From positions 564,001 through 628,000 of the forward strand of contig CM022670.1 in NCBI GenBank assembly GCA_012295275.1: DNA of 64,000 nucleotides, in the 5' to 3' direction. Shown here in pieces: positions 26,701 through 40,056 of this stretch; position 1 is the stretch's first letter; each line of letters starts with the position of its first letter. A model generated the notes under the pieces. The model had not been told where the DNA came from and ran no database searches. It saw nothing but the letters and a program-made list of their open reading frames with translations. The position numbers and the translations under genes are program-made. This stretch comes from Chrysomallon squamiferum (lineage: Eukaryota > Mollusca > Gastropoda > Neomphalida > Peltospiridae).

Positions 26701-29700
26701 GCAATTTATTTTCATTCATGATATTATGTTTTATAGATTTCTGAACAATGTTATTTTACATATTTGATACAAAATATCATATTTCAAAAATGCCCACTAA
26801 TAATGAGAGAATATGCAAATTTTTACAAACTTCTTATATTAGTTCTTCATTAATTTGATTATTAGCAAAGACTGACATTATGAACAAACAACCAATCACT
26901 GATAAGAATGCAGTGTGGCTAATTGTTGAATACTAAACAGTTCTACAGCCTAATAAGTCATCCATGAAGGAATGTGAATTATGATAGCTGAGTAAGATTT
27001 TCTAAGTTGAAAATTTTCTGAAACACTAACTTCTCTATATATACTGAAATATTTTCTCACTGACATCATGCTACTTATATTTTCTCAAATAACATATGCA
27101 TGCAGGATGGGCTTCATGAGAGTTAAAACCCAAATTTTGTTATTGTTCCTGTCTCAAGTAACTCCAACCTTGCTTTTTTTAATCTACTGATAATTATTCC
27201 AAACAATTACCTTCCTATTCTCTCCAGTCCTTTGTCTCCATCTTCTCTCTTAATGCTTGCTATCATTTTTCTCTTGTTTATGGGTGAATGTGATAAAGGT
27301 GAACTCCACTGTTGATAAAACATCTTTGCCTACAAGTACAGAAAACTGCACATCAGTCAAAAAGTCAACAGGCAGACAGGACAGTCAAACATTCATAAAA
27401 ATAGACAAGTAGACTGGTAGAAAGACAGGAGTATGTATGCATATATAGACAGACAGACTGACATACAAGTCAGACAGATAGATATATGAAATCAGTCACA
27501 GGCAAAGAAAAGGTGATAAGACTGATATACAGATATATGTATACACATAGACAAAGAAAGATTGATAAATAAGTCACTCATTATATTGTAATTTATAACA
27601 CTGACATACTGTAAACTTTAGATAATGTTTATATTATTTATCATTAAGTAAAGTTTTTATTGTTTTAGTAAGTTAAAAATAACAACAACATTAACAGAAT
27701 TTGAAACCTTGGATGGCGACATGGGACCCGCCCGAGCACGCACAGCCAGCTGAGGATCTATTGGACTTTTCCCAAGATGCATACCAGGGCTGACAGTCTT
27801 GTCAGGTGACCATGGCTGACCAATCACAGGCGACGCTGTGTTGTCTTCTGCCCTCAACAATGGCACAAAGCACAGACCTACATAAAAACAAAAACTATTT
27901 CACCTTTTTTATGTATTAGTGGTCAAAACAAACAAATATTGTGTTAAGTTTAAGCTGCTTTGATTCTTAAGACAGAAACATATCTGCAGAATGAAATGTA
28001 TAAAAAATTTAATTTTTTAATTTTTGCACTTTCTAACATGAAATGAAAATTTCAGATCAAATTTTTTTTAACACAATTATACTATTATTACAATGAACAG
28101 TATTTTATTATTACTATTATTTTTGTTGAAATAAGATTTTACCTTGCAATAATTCTATTATTTTGTTCTTGACATTTTCTGAAGGTAACTGACAACGACT
28201 GCATGCCACCTACAATAAAAAAATAAAAACAAAAATATAAAAAAATCACACAGGTCATTAAGACTCTATCAATACATAATGATACATATATCAAAGTGTC
28301 CAATTCATGATATGACAGTATCTAGTTTATGGCATGGTCCTTATCAGAAAATATAACTGAATTTGTTTCAAGATACCATGTTCATGATTCAGTACAATCT
28401 GATTGGGTACCTCCTAATACAATATATGTATTGTATTTTGTTTATAATATGCTACTTTTATTTAGTTCATGATATATGATATCTTACATCACAGTAACAA
28501 TTAATTAATTATAATCTATTTATATATATTTTCTTAAATGTAAACCACAAACATGTGACAAACTATTAGTTATGTATTTATTATTGTTGTTATTATACCT
28601 AACATTATTATTATTAGATTTTTTTTAAGTTCTGTTTAAAACTAGCAATATAGTCATAAATTTTACTGATGCAGAAAATGCAAGAAACTTTATTAGAAAT
28701 ATTTCTTTTTGCAATAAAAAAAAAATGAAAAGATAAATTTCAACGTCACAGTAAAAAGAGAGATATTTCTAGTTATTTGACTCCATAATAAATAAAGAAA
28801 TAAATAAAAATAAAAATATAAAATAAAAATATAGAAATGTGAGAACAGAAAGAAAGAAACAGATTAATTTTAATATAACATTAAATCAAATAATAATAAC
28901 AGTTTTTCTTCAACATAACAAATAAATAATAATGAACTAATACAGAGATTATTAATTAACTCATAAGATGAATAATTACCTGTCAATAACTGACGGTGAG
29001 TAACTATGGCAACAACAGTAAAATGGCCACAGAGGTTTGTGCCCTTTGAATAATCCACAGTGAAGTATTCTAAGCAGTAGTTAAAAGCAGTACACTTCCC
29101 TCTCCAACAGGGCGAAACAGAAGCAGACACCACTTGGTGTTTGCATAATTAATTAATGTATTGGCCATGCTACATGAATATATATATATTATAGCAGTTA
29201 TATACCAGCAATCCATTAACATGTAACAGTGGCATGCAGCTGAGGTTTACACACTTGTATGTGTTATGTATAACAATGAGGGACACGGGGATTGATAAAC
29301 AATAAAACAACAAAGAGGAAAATGAGTTCTCAAGAGTAGTGGTGTCAATATGGATGCTTGTGGTGGGCAGGGTGGTGATGATGAGGGAAGGCGGATGAAT
29401 GGAAGCATGGAGATGATTCATGTTGACCCAGGTAAGGAACTCAGTAGTGATGTATCGACAGTGTGAAAGCAGTAGCTTGGTCAGTATTGATTAGAGCCGG
29501 AGTAACTTAGCTTGCATGTGGAGGTCATTTGTTAACATTCTTAAACACGGAAATAGTACAGATGTGGGCTGATTTACAGGATAACAGTTTGCAAACTGGC
29601 CAGTGTGGCAGGAAAATGACTGTTGCTTGTTTTCTGTATAAATATTTAATATTAAGTAATTAAAAGTTTACTGAGTCATGCTTAATATAAAAAAAATATT

Positions 29701-29863
29701 AATAAAAACAGTTTTTCACATAAATATTATTTGTGTAGTGATCGGTGAGAGAAAATAATGTACTTGATAATGTAAATTTGGTTTTATAGTGTTATGGGGA
29801 AGAACATTTGTTTCAGGTTATTTATTTTTTATTTGATTTTATTGGTATGTATAAATGAATGTA

Positions 29864-29924
<61 letters not shown>

Positions 29925-30564
29925 TGTGCTTGTTTATGAGGTACAGTCTTATTTATCTTTTCTGTCAGATATTTCACAGCTCAGTGGTATATCCACTTAT
30001 ATTCCCCTTGTTTGTCTAAACATCTTTTTCAATATGTATGAGAATTTTTTTATGTTTCTGTTTTATGTTATGTATTAAAAGTGTAATTTACTTTTTTACA
30101 TTTATCATTATTTCTTAATTGATTTTAAGTTATTTATTTATTTATTTGCTGTAAGTTAAAATTATCTTTATTAAAGTTTATTAAGATATTTATTCATTTA
30201 CATTTTTAAAACTTTCATGATATTTACACAAGATTTTATAGAGTTTTTTTGATGAAACCAATGAAAGAAAAATCATTATTTGTTTTTAAATCTCTACACA
30301 ACATCTCAGGTGACAAACAGTGGACAGCTGCCTCATACACAGTGAAAACTCACAGGTAATCAATGAAGAGTTGTCCTGTCACAGAGTGGTGTTAAGTTAC
30401 TGACCAGCAAATAAATTGAAACAAATATATATATATAAAAATACAATACAATAAAATAAAATGAATAGTAACTAACTAACTAAATAAATAAAGGTATTAT
30501 AGATCAAGCATAATAATAATAATAGTAATAATAATAGTGATGATAAAATAATAATAATAGTAGA

Positions 30565-30614
<50 letters not shown>

Positions 30615-32319
30615 ATTTTAAACAGACACTCATTCTGTTATCATCACTAATTATCCTGGTTTCATACTTTACTATCAGCAAACACTGGTTTATTGTTAGA
30701 ATAAAGCAACAACCTAAGAACAATTTGGCTTTACTTTTAATATCAAAACCGTTATCTGGAAGTATATGAAATGTGTTTAGCTTTTTGTTTCTCATACAAA
30801 AACACAATAAAGCCATATGATAGGTAAACATTTCATAAATCCAAGTCTACCTCTGTCTACATAGACACACACAACAGGATTTTTTGTTGTTGCTTTTTTG
30901 CAGTTCCATATTTTCCAACTGCTGCTAAATAAATAAATTTATGATAAATGAGTACAAGACATGAAGCTGAACTGTGTACTATCAAAATAAAATCCTGTTA
31001 TTCATTTGAAAGCTTGGACACATTACATAAACCACTGATGAAAAATAATAAATTTACTACAGTATTAATGTAACTGCCTCTTTTCTGTTCATCTCTGTTA
31101 ATTTTATTTCTCTGTGCTTGTAAATTCTCTGCATGTTGACAAATTGATGGGGAAAAGTATTGATTCCTGAAATACTGTGATTTAATGAAGAAACATGTCT
31201 CATAATTTGCAAGTCTATTTAATGGACGTATGTTCTGTATTCCATAAACTGAACAATTTATATTTTCCTTGATAGTTTAAAGAAACAGGACACTAATGTA
31301 TGTTTCTTCTGTTTGACTTTCAGTCTCACATGTTTTATAGTGAACCCCCTTTATCTGCAATCCTTGATACCATTCACATCTGCACCTGCACCCCCCTCTC
31401 TTCTGCCAATGAATGCACCATAAACAAGATTTCCCCCCTGCTTTTAAGAATATAAAATTGTTACTGGGACTAATCCACAAAACTATCACTGGAACGACCT
31501 GTATCAGTCCTTAACGCCCCAGTGTTATATTACTGATAGAATGTGATGCCAATATTCCCTTTTCTAAAATATCAGCTTTTCATCACCAGCATCCTCTCTT
31601 GTTCTCTTTCTAGAGCTAGCTAAACCTCTCCTGTCTACAAGCCATACAAATAATTAGAAATAATTAGTTTCAATTCCATGCCACATTACAGTGCATGAAT
31701 GCTTAATCTACAATGATCCAGTGCTCTGCACCAAATGTCAGATTCCTATCTAACACTACAAAGGTTTTATAAACAAAATTCTTTATATTCAGAAATAGTA
31801 ACAATGATAATAAATAAATAAATAAATAAATAAAAATAATAGATAAATAAATACAAATTAAAAACATAATATAAATATGTCATACAATGATACAGTGTAC
31901 TGCCATTTAATTTCAGTATTAAATAATAAACATTTTCCTCCGTTTGTCTCTAATTTTAGTTTTTTGGTAATCTTCTTATCTCTCCATTTGTATGGTTATG
32001 ATATCTGTGTAATAAAGCTGTTAATGATATGTGCAAGATGTAAATACTGTATTTATTTGGCTAGTGATAAATTATATAACATACACACTGATCAGGTGTG
32101 TCAGTATTACACTTCACTTGAAGCAAAACAAACATAAAAAATAAAGTCAGATAAATGCACAACTTAGCCTACGATCTGGTTATTTATAGTGAATAAGATA
32201 AAACAAGTAAAAATTAACACACGTTTTATATATACATATAAAATGATATATACATTGAAAAAATGCTAAAATATATTTAGGTGAATTTTTGGATCATCAT
32301 AATGTACACATAAATATGT

Positions 32320-32369
<50 letters not shown>

Positions 32370-35300
32370 AAATAATATCTGTGGTTAGTTTAGAAAGAAG
32401 TTAGTAAATGAAAGGTGAACAATCACAACTCACTGTAGCACACAATGACATTTGTAAAGTAGGTTGTTACCTTGGTTGGCAATGATCTGCTTGAAGGAAT
32501 CACCATTTACATAATCTACCAAACTACTTTATGTGTATTTAACAAGGTTCTTGCACAAAACAGACGGGTAAGCTTGCACTCTCAGTTAAATATAGATAGG
32601 TATACCTACATTATTAGTATATATACATACTAAATCTGTTAATAATAATAACAGTATTTATAAATAGACATTATGTTATAGGCTTTCATGCAGTCCTTAT
32701 AATTTCCCAGTGTCACCTTTTATAATTAAGTAGACAGTTACTATATTTATAATACTAACAACACTTATATACATACTTGGATATAAAACACACATATATC
32801 TCATATATAAACACATTTGATATATGTGATTACAAAGTATTGATATACATAATATACATCAGATTACAAAGTACTGATACACTTGATATAGTTGATTATG
32901 AAATATTGATATATTTGATTACAAAGTATCGTTACACTTGATATATTTAATTACGAAGTATTCATATACTTGATATATTTGATTACAAAGTATTGATATG
33001 CTTAATATATTTGATTATGAAGTACTGATATGCTTAATATATTTGATTATGAAGTATTATTATACTTGATATATCTGATTAGAAGTATTGATATATGCTG
33101 ATACTGTATTATTATTTTAACAACAGCTGTTATTTTGTATTGATGTTTAATATATGTAATGCATTTCTGTTATGCTTCTTGACAAATATCGGTACTTTCA
33201 CTCAATTTAGTTATCATGTTTGTCAGTAATATTTACAAAAGAGTTGTTTACAATGTACCTAAAAGTGAATGTCTGTTTAATGAGTCAAAATGTCATAAAT
33301 GCTGAACATTTACTTTAACAATAAACACAACAATGTCTGTAATCTCAAAATGTCAGGCACAAGGAATTTGCTAACTAGAGAAGTCAGGCAAAGCCTAATA
33401 TTAGATTCAGAATACTCTGTATATAATACTAATAGTAATTAAAAATGAAAAACAAAAACAAAAAAGTTAAGAAAACAGAAAAAACATCTTCAAATATAAT
33501 ACTAAATAAAATAAGAAAACAATAGTAGCAGTATCATAAATTCTTATTTATAAGAAAAATCCTTAAATAAAAAAAATAAAAATAAAAATAATAATAAATA
33601 AATAAATAAAACATTTATATACATAAAATAATTTAAAAAATAAATAAATAAATAAATGCAAATGTATTAAGCTGAGGTTCAAATGTGAAGTGCTCTCTCA
33701 GACTATTTGTAATTCCAGTCATTGCTACATCAGTAATGCAGTGAATGTTCATTAAGAATTCCAGAATGTGTCACTATTTGACTATTTTATTAATTAAATG
33801 AAGCATTTGTTGTGAGTATTCCTATAATTAGATCAGTAAGAGTATTACGTATCAATCACCACTCCCCAGATTACTAATAACATTTTAGCCAAGAGTTTCT
33901 TATTAATACTGTTACAGTCAGGAATAACTTTTATAAAAACACTCCAGGGTTATATATATTACTTTCTGATCACCTGATAGATTACTCATCACTTTTCACA
34001 TCATCAATACATACATAAAAAGTAAATTTTTTTATTTTAAATGTTGACAAAAAATTAATTAGATACAATTAATTTCAGTGAAGGCATTGTGGTTAATAAT
34101 TTTTATTGTTTTTATGCTGTTACTACATACATTACAGCATACCATAATTACAATGTAATATATTTTTCTGACACTAGTAATATCTGATTTGGTTAATTTT
34201 AGTGTTTCACTAATCAGGTTAACATTCTATGTTTATTCAAAATGTGGACTATAAATACCACATTAATTTGATTTTTTTTTAAAAAGCATTCTTTTGATGT
34301 TAGAAAGATATAAATGTACTTTGCACACTTCCATCTTCAAGTTATTTTACATGTTTTCTCTTTCCCAATTATTATTTTTTATTAGTGATATTAAGTAACT
34401 CAAACCATATAAAATAGTAACTGAAAAACAAAAGTTTGGACAGAACCAACTATACACTTTTCAGTTATATAAGATCTAAATAATTCAATCTCTGTAAAAT
34501 AGACTGCAACAGCTGTTAATATTATAGTAATTACATTGGCTTAATCAGATGCATTTAATTAACTTTTATTTTTCATCAATTTATGGTAATATTTACTTCA
34601 AAATATTTTGAAACAGTAACAGACTTTGATTCATTTTTTTGTATTTTGTTTCTTTTTTTACATGTTATTTTAATTATATAAAATCATGATAGAGCTTTAT
34701 CATTATAAACGATGGCTTACAAAGGAAAACAGACTTCACACCATGTATTTGTAAAAAATAGTATAAAATTCCAAGTATACTCATAGCTTCATAAAAAGTA
34801 ATACGTAATATTCATAATCTGTTAAACTGTATATATCTGTACTTATCATATCAATATCATAATGGACTGATACAAAATATGAAAATAATAACTAACAACA
34901 AAACCCTTGCATGACAATGTTCATGTTTCATGAAATCTTTCATTACCTTTTTGTTAAATTATTACTTATTTATATCAATTTGCTGGAGATATTATTAATA
35001 AAATTATCTTAAAATTACATATTTGCAATAATTTTTCAAAACTTCCTGTGTGCTTCAGGCACTTTGTTACTGCAGTGTCACAAAAACAGGAGGATGAAAA
35101 ACAATAACATGCTGAAACCTTTCCCTCTCGTGAACAAGCACCTGGCATTCAAAACTGACTAGTAATTGAATTTCATTTCTCCTGAGTGCTGATAGAAAAT
35201 CAAATCTATTCAAATATCTGCAGACTGTCATACAATAGCTTAGTGGCTTAGAAAACTAATTTCAGAAACAATGGGTAACGTAATGGCCTGGTAAATACAA

Positions 35301-38300
35301 AAATATATTAGATGGTGATACACACATTTAGTGTTATAATATAAACAACATCAATACTGGCAGAATGTCCCAGTAGGCAGTGACCAAAACAGATGTGAGA
35401 AGAAATGTAGAAAAATTAATCTGTAATTACTATTTCAATGACCTCATCTGATCTGGTTATGTGATAATGGTTAGCGGTTAGTTCAGGCAATGTTTGTCCA
35501 AGATGGAAGTCAGATGTATTTCCTGTTCCAAACTGTGCATGTTCAGTGATTTTCTGTTGTTTTATATTTCCACTGTGCAGCTGCACAGAAAAGATTTTTT
35601 ATTTCTACTGTTTAGATAGCAAACATCAAGTTTTCTGTCCTTGATTTTTGTTTTTTAAATATTAAACAAAAAAAGAAAGAAAAAAAGAAGAAGAAAAAGC
35701 CAGAAACCCAACAACAGCTTTAAATTTTATGGTATTCCTACATTTTTGTTTATTTTGTAATTACTTGTGTGAATTAATAAATATCTTTTTCCAAATATTT
35801 TTCTGGCCACAGTTTTATTCAGAAACTAAACATTATTTATATATTAATATTTCATAATATTAAGTGTTGATCAGTTTTAATAATACTTGTAAAACATTAG
35901 CTATTATTTCATCAAAATGATTGTGTCATTCTTCTATCCCTCTCAATAAAAACATTTACCAAAAAGCCTCTTTTCAAACTAAACAGTCATTTCAGTTCTT
36001 TTCCACTGTTTTATTATTTCTGGCCACTGACATAAACAAAAAGATGTAAAATTCAAAAACTTAATACAGAATGTTTGTTAATATGATACTGGGAAAGATA
36101 TCCCATCTGTAGTTCTCATGTTGACATAAAAATGTCATTAACGAAATATTAAATCATTATATGAAATAAAGACAGAAAAGAGATTTCTACGTGTGTAGAT
36201 TTCCCATCTGATTTGGAGATATCCAGTGTGTGTTATAGTTATTTCTTATTTTTGTTGCTGTTATTTCTATATCTGTTTTATTATTTGACGTAAGTAATCC
36301 ATTAAATTAATACATTGATATTTTAGACATATACATATGTACATACATTACATTACATACATCATCAGAATTAGAAAAAGAGGAAAATGAAGGAAGGAAG
36401 AAAGGGAATAAATAAAGACTAAGAAAGGAGCAAGAGAAACAACTCTGAAATGAAAGGTTTAATTTATTTCTGTTTATCTTTTAACTGTAAGAAAATATTT
36501 CTGTACTTACATCGTGGGCTGTTTCTCCATATCTGTTCTTCATGTTTCTATCAGTGGCAGGGTATCCCACCAGAACCTCAACTACATCTGGGAAACCAAA
36601 CTTACTGGCAAAATGAAGAGGGGATTCCCCATTCTGAAACAATAACATATTTCATATTTTATAAATGAAAATCAATGACTGAACAGTATCATTCTTTAAA
36701 AAAAAACCCCACTCCTGAATGGGGTAGAGATCAAAGTGAGAAATTTACCAAATTCACAAAGTTGATTTAATTATTTAGTTTTCAATTTTTTTAAAACCGT
36801 GTACAAGAATTCCTGTTCATGTAACAAGTACCTACACTCCATATTCTGTTTTATACCAAAACTACACCAAATATTTCCTTTATTAGGACCTAGCCTAACT
36901 ATGGAATTTGGCAACATATATCAAGCATTATTCAGTGTGCTTTAATGTTAAATTTTCCTTCTTACCTTTCTGCTTTGTTTAAGGTTTTGATGACCATGTA
37001 AATTCTTGCATGTGTTAATTTAAAATAAAGAAAAGTGTAGAGCTCACCCCTCTGTCAGGCATATTGAGGTAGAGGTCGGCAAGAAACTGAACTCTTCGTG
37101 CCTGGGTTTCTTCACAGTCACTGGTTCCCTGGTAAAGTTGTTTTGAAAACTCAGGGTCTAAGATGGTTTCTAGAATCCGTCGACACATTTCTGGCCTGTT
37201 AGCTTTGGCTGCTGTGTGGAGGGCATTGTAACGTTGTCCTTCCTAGAATTAGAATTAGCAAATACTATCTTTAAATAAAGAGCATTCATTCTGAACCAGT
37301 AAATAAATGTTTAACAATAAAGCAAAACAATTTTGTATTAACCACTTTTAGCAATTATTCATGAGATTACTTGTTTTTTGTAATGACAGGCTAAGAAAGG
37401 AAACCAGAGTAACAACTTTCAACAGTTACTGTAACCAACTACCAACAACAGATTCTTTTTCTCCCCATTCACCATCATACACTCAGAAGGAAAACAACAA
37501 TCAGGACTTTGATATAATGTTAATCAATATTAGCTAGAAAACAACGCAACAAATTATTTAAGAAGGATATTTCTATGACATATAGCCTTTTGTGCAGTTT
37601 CTCGTGGAATTTTGTTTTTTTAACATTGTGGCTAAAATCTTACAATACTGGTATTCATATGCATTTTTAATAATAATAAAAAAGTCAGATCAAACTTGCT
37701 GCCAGGAGCATATGTCTCATTCTAATTATACTTACATGAAGAATGACTGGTGTGTCTCCACTGCTCACCAGATAGCGTGGATTACTCCACACTACTGATG
37801 TAAACTGATTTTCATCTCCACTCTCTATGATGTTACGCAGAGTAACCAGATCTCTCATTTTAGGTGCCTTATACAGGCTCTTTTCCACCACATTTACTTC
37901 TGTGCTGGTGGGTTCGTTTATCTGAAATACAAACATAACACAAAATATTTTAAAATAACATTATTTAACTATGATATCAAGTGTTATTTACATGTGATAT
38001 CAAGTGTTATTTACATGTGATATCAAGTGTTATTTACCTGTGATAACAAGTGTTATTTACCTGTGGTATCAAATGTTATTTACCTGTGGTATCAAGAGTT
38101 ATTTACCTGTCATATCAAATGTTATTTACCTGTGATATCAAGTGTTATTTACCTGTGTGATATCATGTATTATTTACCTGTGATATCAAGTGTTATTTAC
38201 CTATGGTATCAAGTGTTATATACCCATGATATCAAGTGCTATTTACCTGTGGTACCAAGTGTTATTTACCTATGGTATCAAGTGTTATTTACCTGTGATA

Positions 38301-38468
38301 TCAAGTGCTATTTACCTGTGATATCAAAGACTTGTTGCAGTTCTGATTCTCTGATTTCTTAACAAACTGCAGAGCTTCATCAAAAGTCTTGAAAGCTTTG
38401 AATCTTGAGCCTGGATGTTCCTTAGCAACAGCAAATGCTGCCATTTTCTCAGCAAAAACAAGCTTCTC

Positions 38469-38511
<43 letters not shown>

Positions 38512-39650
38512 TAGGAAGGTGAAACAGCTTTGATTACAACTTACACTTTCAATTTTCTCAAAATTACGAAAGTCACTAGTATTCCAAAATAATAAAAATG
38601 CATTATTTTTTTTAATTATTACTATTATTTTTAGTTATTAGTTTATTAACAAAAACATTTTTAGCTAGTGATTTCACATGTAATTGTCATTTATATATAA
38701 TTATGTTATATAGCCATAATGGAATTTCAGAAAAGATTTGGTATGATCCAACTTGTTCAGTGGAACTTCACAGGGGTTAAACTAAATTTTTTTTTTTTTT
38801 TTTAAATATCCATAACAAAACAGTTTACTTGGTACAATAAAGATCAAATATAAGTGATTTTCTTATTTTCTTAGTAATACAAAAGTGTTCAAAATTTATG
38901 ATTAACATTGATAATTGTCAGTATTTTAATGTTATATCAATAAATGGCTTTTTTTTCTTCTTTTTTTTTTTGTACTAATATGATAAAAGAGCTACAGAAA
39001 CTTTTCTTTCAGTATTAATTATTATCTAGTATCTGATTAATAATAATATATATCTCAAGGACAAAACATTAATAATGCATTAATTTTTTGTAAAATTAAT
39101 GTATCATTTGTATGTTAGTGGTCTACACTATTTTTTGTTCATATCATATTTGTTTTATTTTTATCTTTATTTATTAAGTATCTTGTAAATACCTTACACT
39201 TTTACAGCACACAATGACAATGAGCCCTTCAAAATTGTGTCAACTATCATCATCATGTATCATTGTATGTGAAAGCAAAACATAATCAAAATCTGTCACT
39301 GTGTTCTAGTGAAAATTTGATTACTTACCATCTGGCAGATTATGCATTTTTGTTGCTTCGTCACTGGCCAGTAATATACCGTAATATATACACGGAACAT
39401 CGTCTTTGATAATATTTATATCATTCGCTTTTTCCGGCACTTGTTTTGTTTCCGAACTTTTACTTTCAATTTGAACATCATTTCCGGAGACATCACCATA
39501 CTTTTCTTTATAAATTAGATTGGCAAGTTTCTTTTGAAATAATATTTTAGTAGTTGCTGTAACTGGACCAATTTTGTGCCCTCTGTTAATTAACTGCTCT
39601 CTCAATTCTGCTATCGTTAATGTTTTTACTGAACTTAATACATCTTCCAT
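23791..39650 (-). CDS. ANKLE2: ANKLE2: ankyrin repeat and LEM domain-containing protein 2
   Basis: Eleven coding exons in minus-strand order: 39650-39329, 38467-38316, 37921-37736, 37242-37048, 36633-36511, 28209-28143, 27877-27708, 27329-27211, 26542-24926, 24471-24340 and 23971-23791, giving 1087 residues. A LEM-type domain covers about 1-48 (LTIAELREQLINRGHKIGPV). A caulimovirus-VI/RNase-H1-N-like domain covers about 88-145 (YYGILLASDEA). Ankyrin repeats cover about 221-328 (RYNALHTAAKANRPEMCRR, ESPLHFASKFGFPDVVEVL). Family motifs follow: VPLLRAEDNTASPVIG, PWLEYWEFL, FPLTHRWM and SWPSPSRLRS. Exon 9 (1617 bases) encodes a long acidic Ser/Thr-rich linker. In animals ANKLE2 acts at the ER and nuclear envelope, working with PP2A and VRK1 on BAF during nuclear reassembly. 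Human ANKLE2 has a membrane helix before the LEM domain; this model starts at the LEM domain. The phosphatase gene is divergent from it. Confidence 0.94.
29866..29919. repeat. (GT)n microsatellite
   Basis: About 27 uninterrupted GT units in ANKLE2 intron 5. Confidence 0.97.
30511..30613. repeat. (AAT)n microsatellite
   Basis: AAT triplets with a few GAT/AGT variants in ANKLE2 intron 5. In the sense of the gene the motif is ATT. Confidence 0.93.
32323..32365. repeat. (GA)n microsatellite
   Basis: About 21 GA units in ANKLE2 intron 5. Confidence 0.97.
32829..33090. repeat. Degenerate minisatellite of about 32 bp, about eight or nine copies
   Basis: Units with the core GATTACAAAGTATTGATA recur about every 32 bases (range 23-34) and differ by scattered substitutions. 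The divergence between units suggests an old array. Confidence 0.85.
37961..38332 (-). repeat. 23-bp minisatellite of about 16 copies, built on the ANKLE2 exon 2 splice donor
   Basis: Read on the minus strand, each 23-base unit contains TTGATATCACAG|GTAAATA. The first unit is the real exon-intron junction: the last four codons and a base of exon 2 (TTG ATA TCA CAG) and the donor at 38316/38315 belong to it. About 13 later units keep a GTAAATA or GTATATA core. Units differ by scattered changes, so the array is older than the 49-bp array in LRR gene A. Use of the next donor would add GTA AAT AGC ACT TGA, a stop. Confidence 0.93.
38470..38512. repeat. (AAT)n microsatellite forming the ANKLE2 exon 2 acceptor
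   Basis: On the minus strand the tract reads (ATT)n and ends in ATTATTATAG, which is the 3' splice site of exon 2 (exon starts at 38467). Exon 2 is thus flanked by a microsatellite at its acceptor and a minisatellite at its donor. Confidence 0.93.
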
Positions 39651-39676
39651 TTTGAAAGAGCATCTGCTGGTGCCAT
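39635..39676 (-). other. Upstream ORF overlapping the ANKLE2 start
   Basis: On the minus strand an ATG at 39676 opens a 13-codon frame (MAPADALSKWKMY), out of frame with the main start at 39650, and stops at 39637-39635 inside the coding region. If it is part of the mature leader it should lower ANKLE2 translation. Confidence 0.4.
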
Positions 39677-40056
39677 TTCCTTGTTCAAATATAAGATAAA
39701 TTCTGATTGGATGTTTCTATATCATAACTATACTATTAGTAAATAGACATATTCTAATTTAAAAGATAAGTAACATGTGAAAACTTTGACCACAACGATA
39801 ATCAGTACTCAGCTATATTATTTATCTTTCACTATGGTGTAAATAAAAAAAAATGTTATAAAAAGTAAACAATTTATTTATTAAACAGACTAATTCGCGC
39901 CGAAATATCATCAAATCTTAGAGCAATAGAATGCACATAATTCGAGTGTTCATTGTTTTAAAGAATATAGACATATGCATAATTAATTAACAAGGCTTTT
40001 TTTCCCCTTTTTTTCTTCACTAGTTGTAACAAAGTACTAAAAGAAAGGTGATTTTC
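39651..40056. promoter_or_regulatory. Shared divergent promoter region of ANKLE2 and the phosphatase gene
   Basis: Only about 406 bases separate the start codons of two head-to-head genes, so both 5' leaders and core promoters must lie here, unless either gene has further non-coding exons. TTCGCGCCGAAA at about 39894-39905 is a GC-rich motif in very AT-rich surroundings and resembles an E2F binding site. I see no clear TATA box that can be assigned. Confidence 0.5.

Larger units (their letters stand above)
28210..36510 (-). other. ANKLE2 intron 5 (8.3 kb)
   Basis: This is much the longest intron in the window; most others are 0.2-1.5 kb. I found no supportable exon on either strand. It holds (GT)n at 29866-29919, (AAT)n at 30511-30613, (GA)n at 32323-32365, a 32-bp degenerate minisatellite at about 32829-33090, and AT-rich sequence. 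Two less AT-rich patches, about 28980-29600 and 31270-31630, could be remnants of dispersed repeats, but I cannot identify them. Confidence 0.7.

Noticed and set aside
28870-29133. 87-residue minus-strand open frame in ANKLE2 intron 5
   Set aside because: No flanking splice sites in a compatible phase, no recognised domain, and a hydrophobic low-complexity end. I treat it as a chance frame or repeat remnant.
31277-31489. 70-residue minus-strand open frame with several Cys and Trp
   Set aside because: It looked briefly like a small secreted or zinc-binding peptide, but it has no signal peptide, no regular Cys spacing and no splice context.
37961-38332. CRISPR-like regular repeat array
   Set aside because: The 23-bp units are contiguous, with no spacers, and lie in an animal intron.
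38027-38362. 111-residue plus-strand open frame with a repeated CYLPV-type motif
   Set aside because: It is the antisense translation of the 23-bp minisatellite and of ANKLE2 exon 2. The repetition comes from the DNA repeat, since three 23-bp units make 69 bases, a multiple of three.
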